A stretch of 5,423 nt of DNA from an uncultured Clostridia bacterium. Its GTDB lineage: Bacteria; Bacillota; Clostridia; Oscillospirales; Acutalibacteraceae. The stretch lies in the NCBI GenBank assembly GCA_946187095.1, contig CAMHPW010000095.1:1-5423 (forward strand). The letters run 5' to 3'. A program made the translations under genes and the position numbers. The notes beneath the pieces were generated by a model. That model had not been told where the DNA came from and searched no databases. It saw nothing but the letters and a program-made list of their open reading frames with translations. Below are positions 5,386 to 5,423 of the stretch, piece by piece. Every line of letters starts with the position of its first letter. The first letter of the stretch is position 1.

Positions 5386-5423
5386 TAGTTTTTTTGTATT
5401 TTTTGAAAAAAATTTATTCATCG

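Noticed and set aside
5373..5402. Plus-strand TTGACT followed by TATTTT at 18 nt, a possible promoter leading out of the window
   Set aside because: The -10 is poor and lies within poly-T sequence where such matches are expected by chance.

Overview
The window looks like an anaerobic, moderately low-GC Firmicute (Clostridia, probably a Ruminococcus/Oscillospiraceae-type gut organism). This rests on protein style: a YtqA-type radical SAM enzyme, a free-standing rubredoxin, a MacB-like ABC ATPase that runs into a permease, and a GGDEF-EAL protein of clostridial type. Consensus sigma-A promoters, GGAGG-type ribosome binding sites and TTG/GTG starts fit the same group. The assignment is by inspection only.

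All supported genes lie on the minus strand, so transcription runs from right to left. From the right edge: (a) 5245-5385 is a compact unit with a promoter, about 105 nt of transcript and a strong hairpin plus U-tract, but no convincing ORF; it is a candidate small RNA. (b) 5213-2067 is a two-gene operon with its own consensus promoter. It holds a 954-residue cytoplasmic c-di-GMP signalling protein (PAS-like N-terminus, degenerate GGDEF, intact EAL, extra C-terminal domain), then a 73-residue single-pass membrane protein whose GTG start overlaps the upstream stop. The operon ends in a hairpin built of AATGAGGAAT-like repeats. (c) 2017-802 is a rubredoxin with a near-perfect promoter, a leaky-looking terminator hairpin, then the YtqA/MnmL-type radical SAM protein. 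(d) 824-1 is an ABC transporter gene. Its consensus promoter is buried in the 3' end of the radical SAM gene and its coding region runs off the left edge just where a fused FtsX-like permease would begin.

Functionally, the GGDEF-EAL protein is predicted to hydrolyse c-di-GMP rather than make it, and the coupled small membrane protein is a plausible tether or partner. The rubredoxin could supply electrons in an anaerobic redox pathway and the radical SAM enzyme probably acts in tRNA wobble-uridine modification. Nothing in the sequence links these two beyond co-orientation and a possible attenuated read-through. The most novel items are the candidate small RNA, which carries an anti-Shine-Dalgarno-like stretch, and the small membrane protein coupled to the phosphodiesterase. 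No CRISPR array, insertion sequence, tRNA or rRNA was seen.
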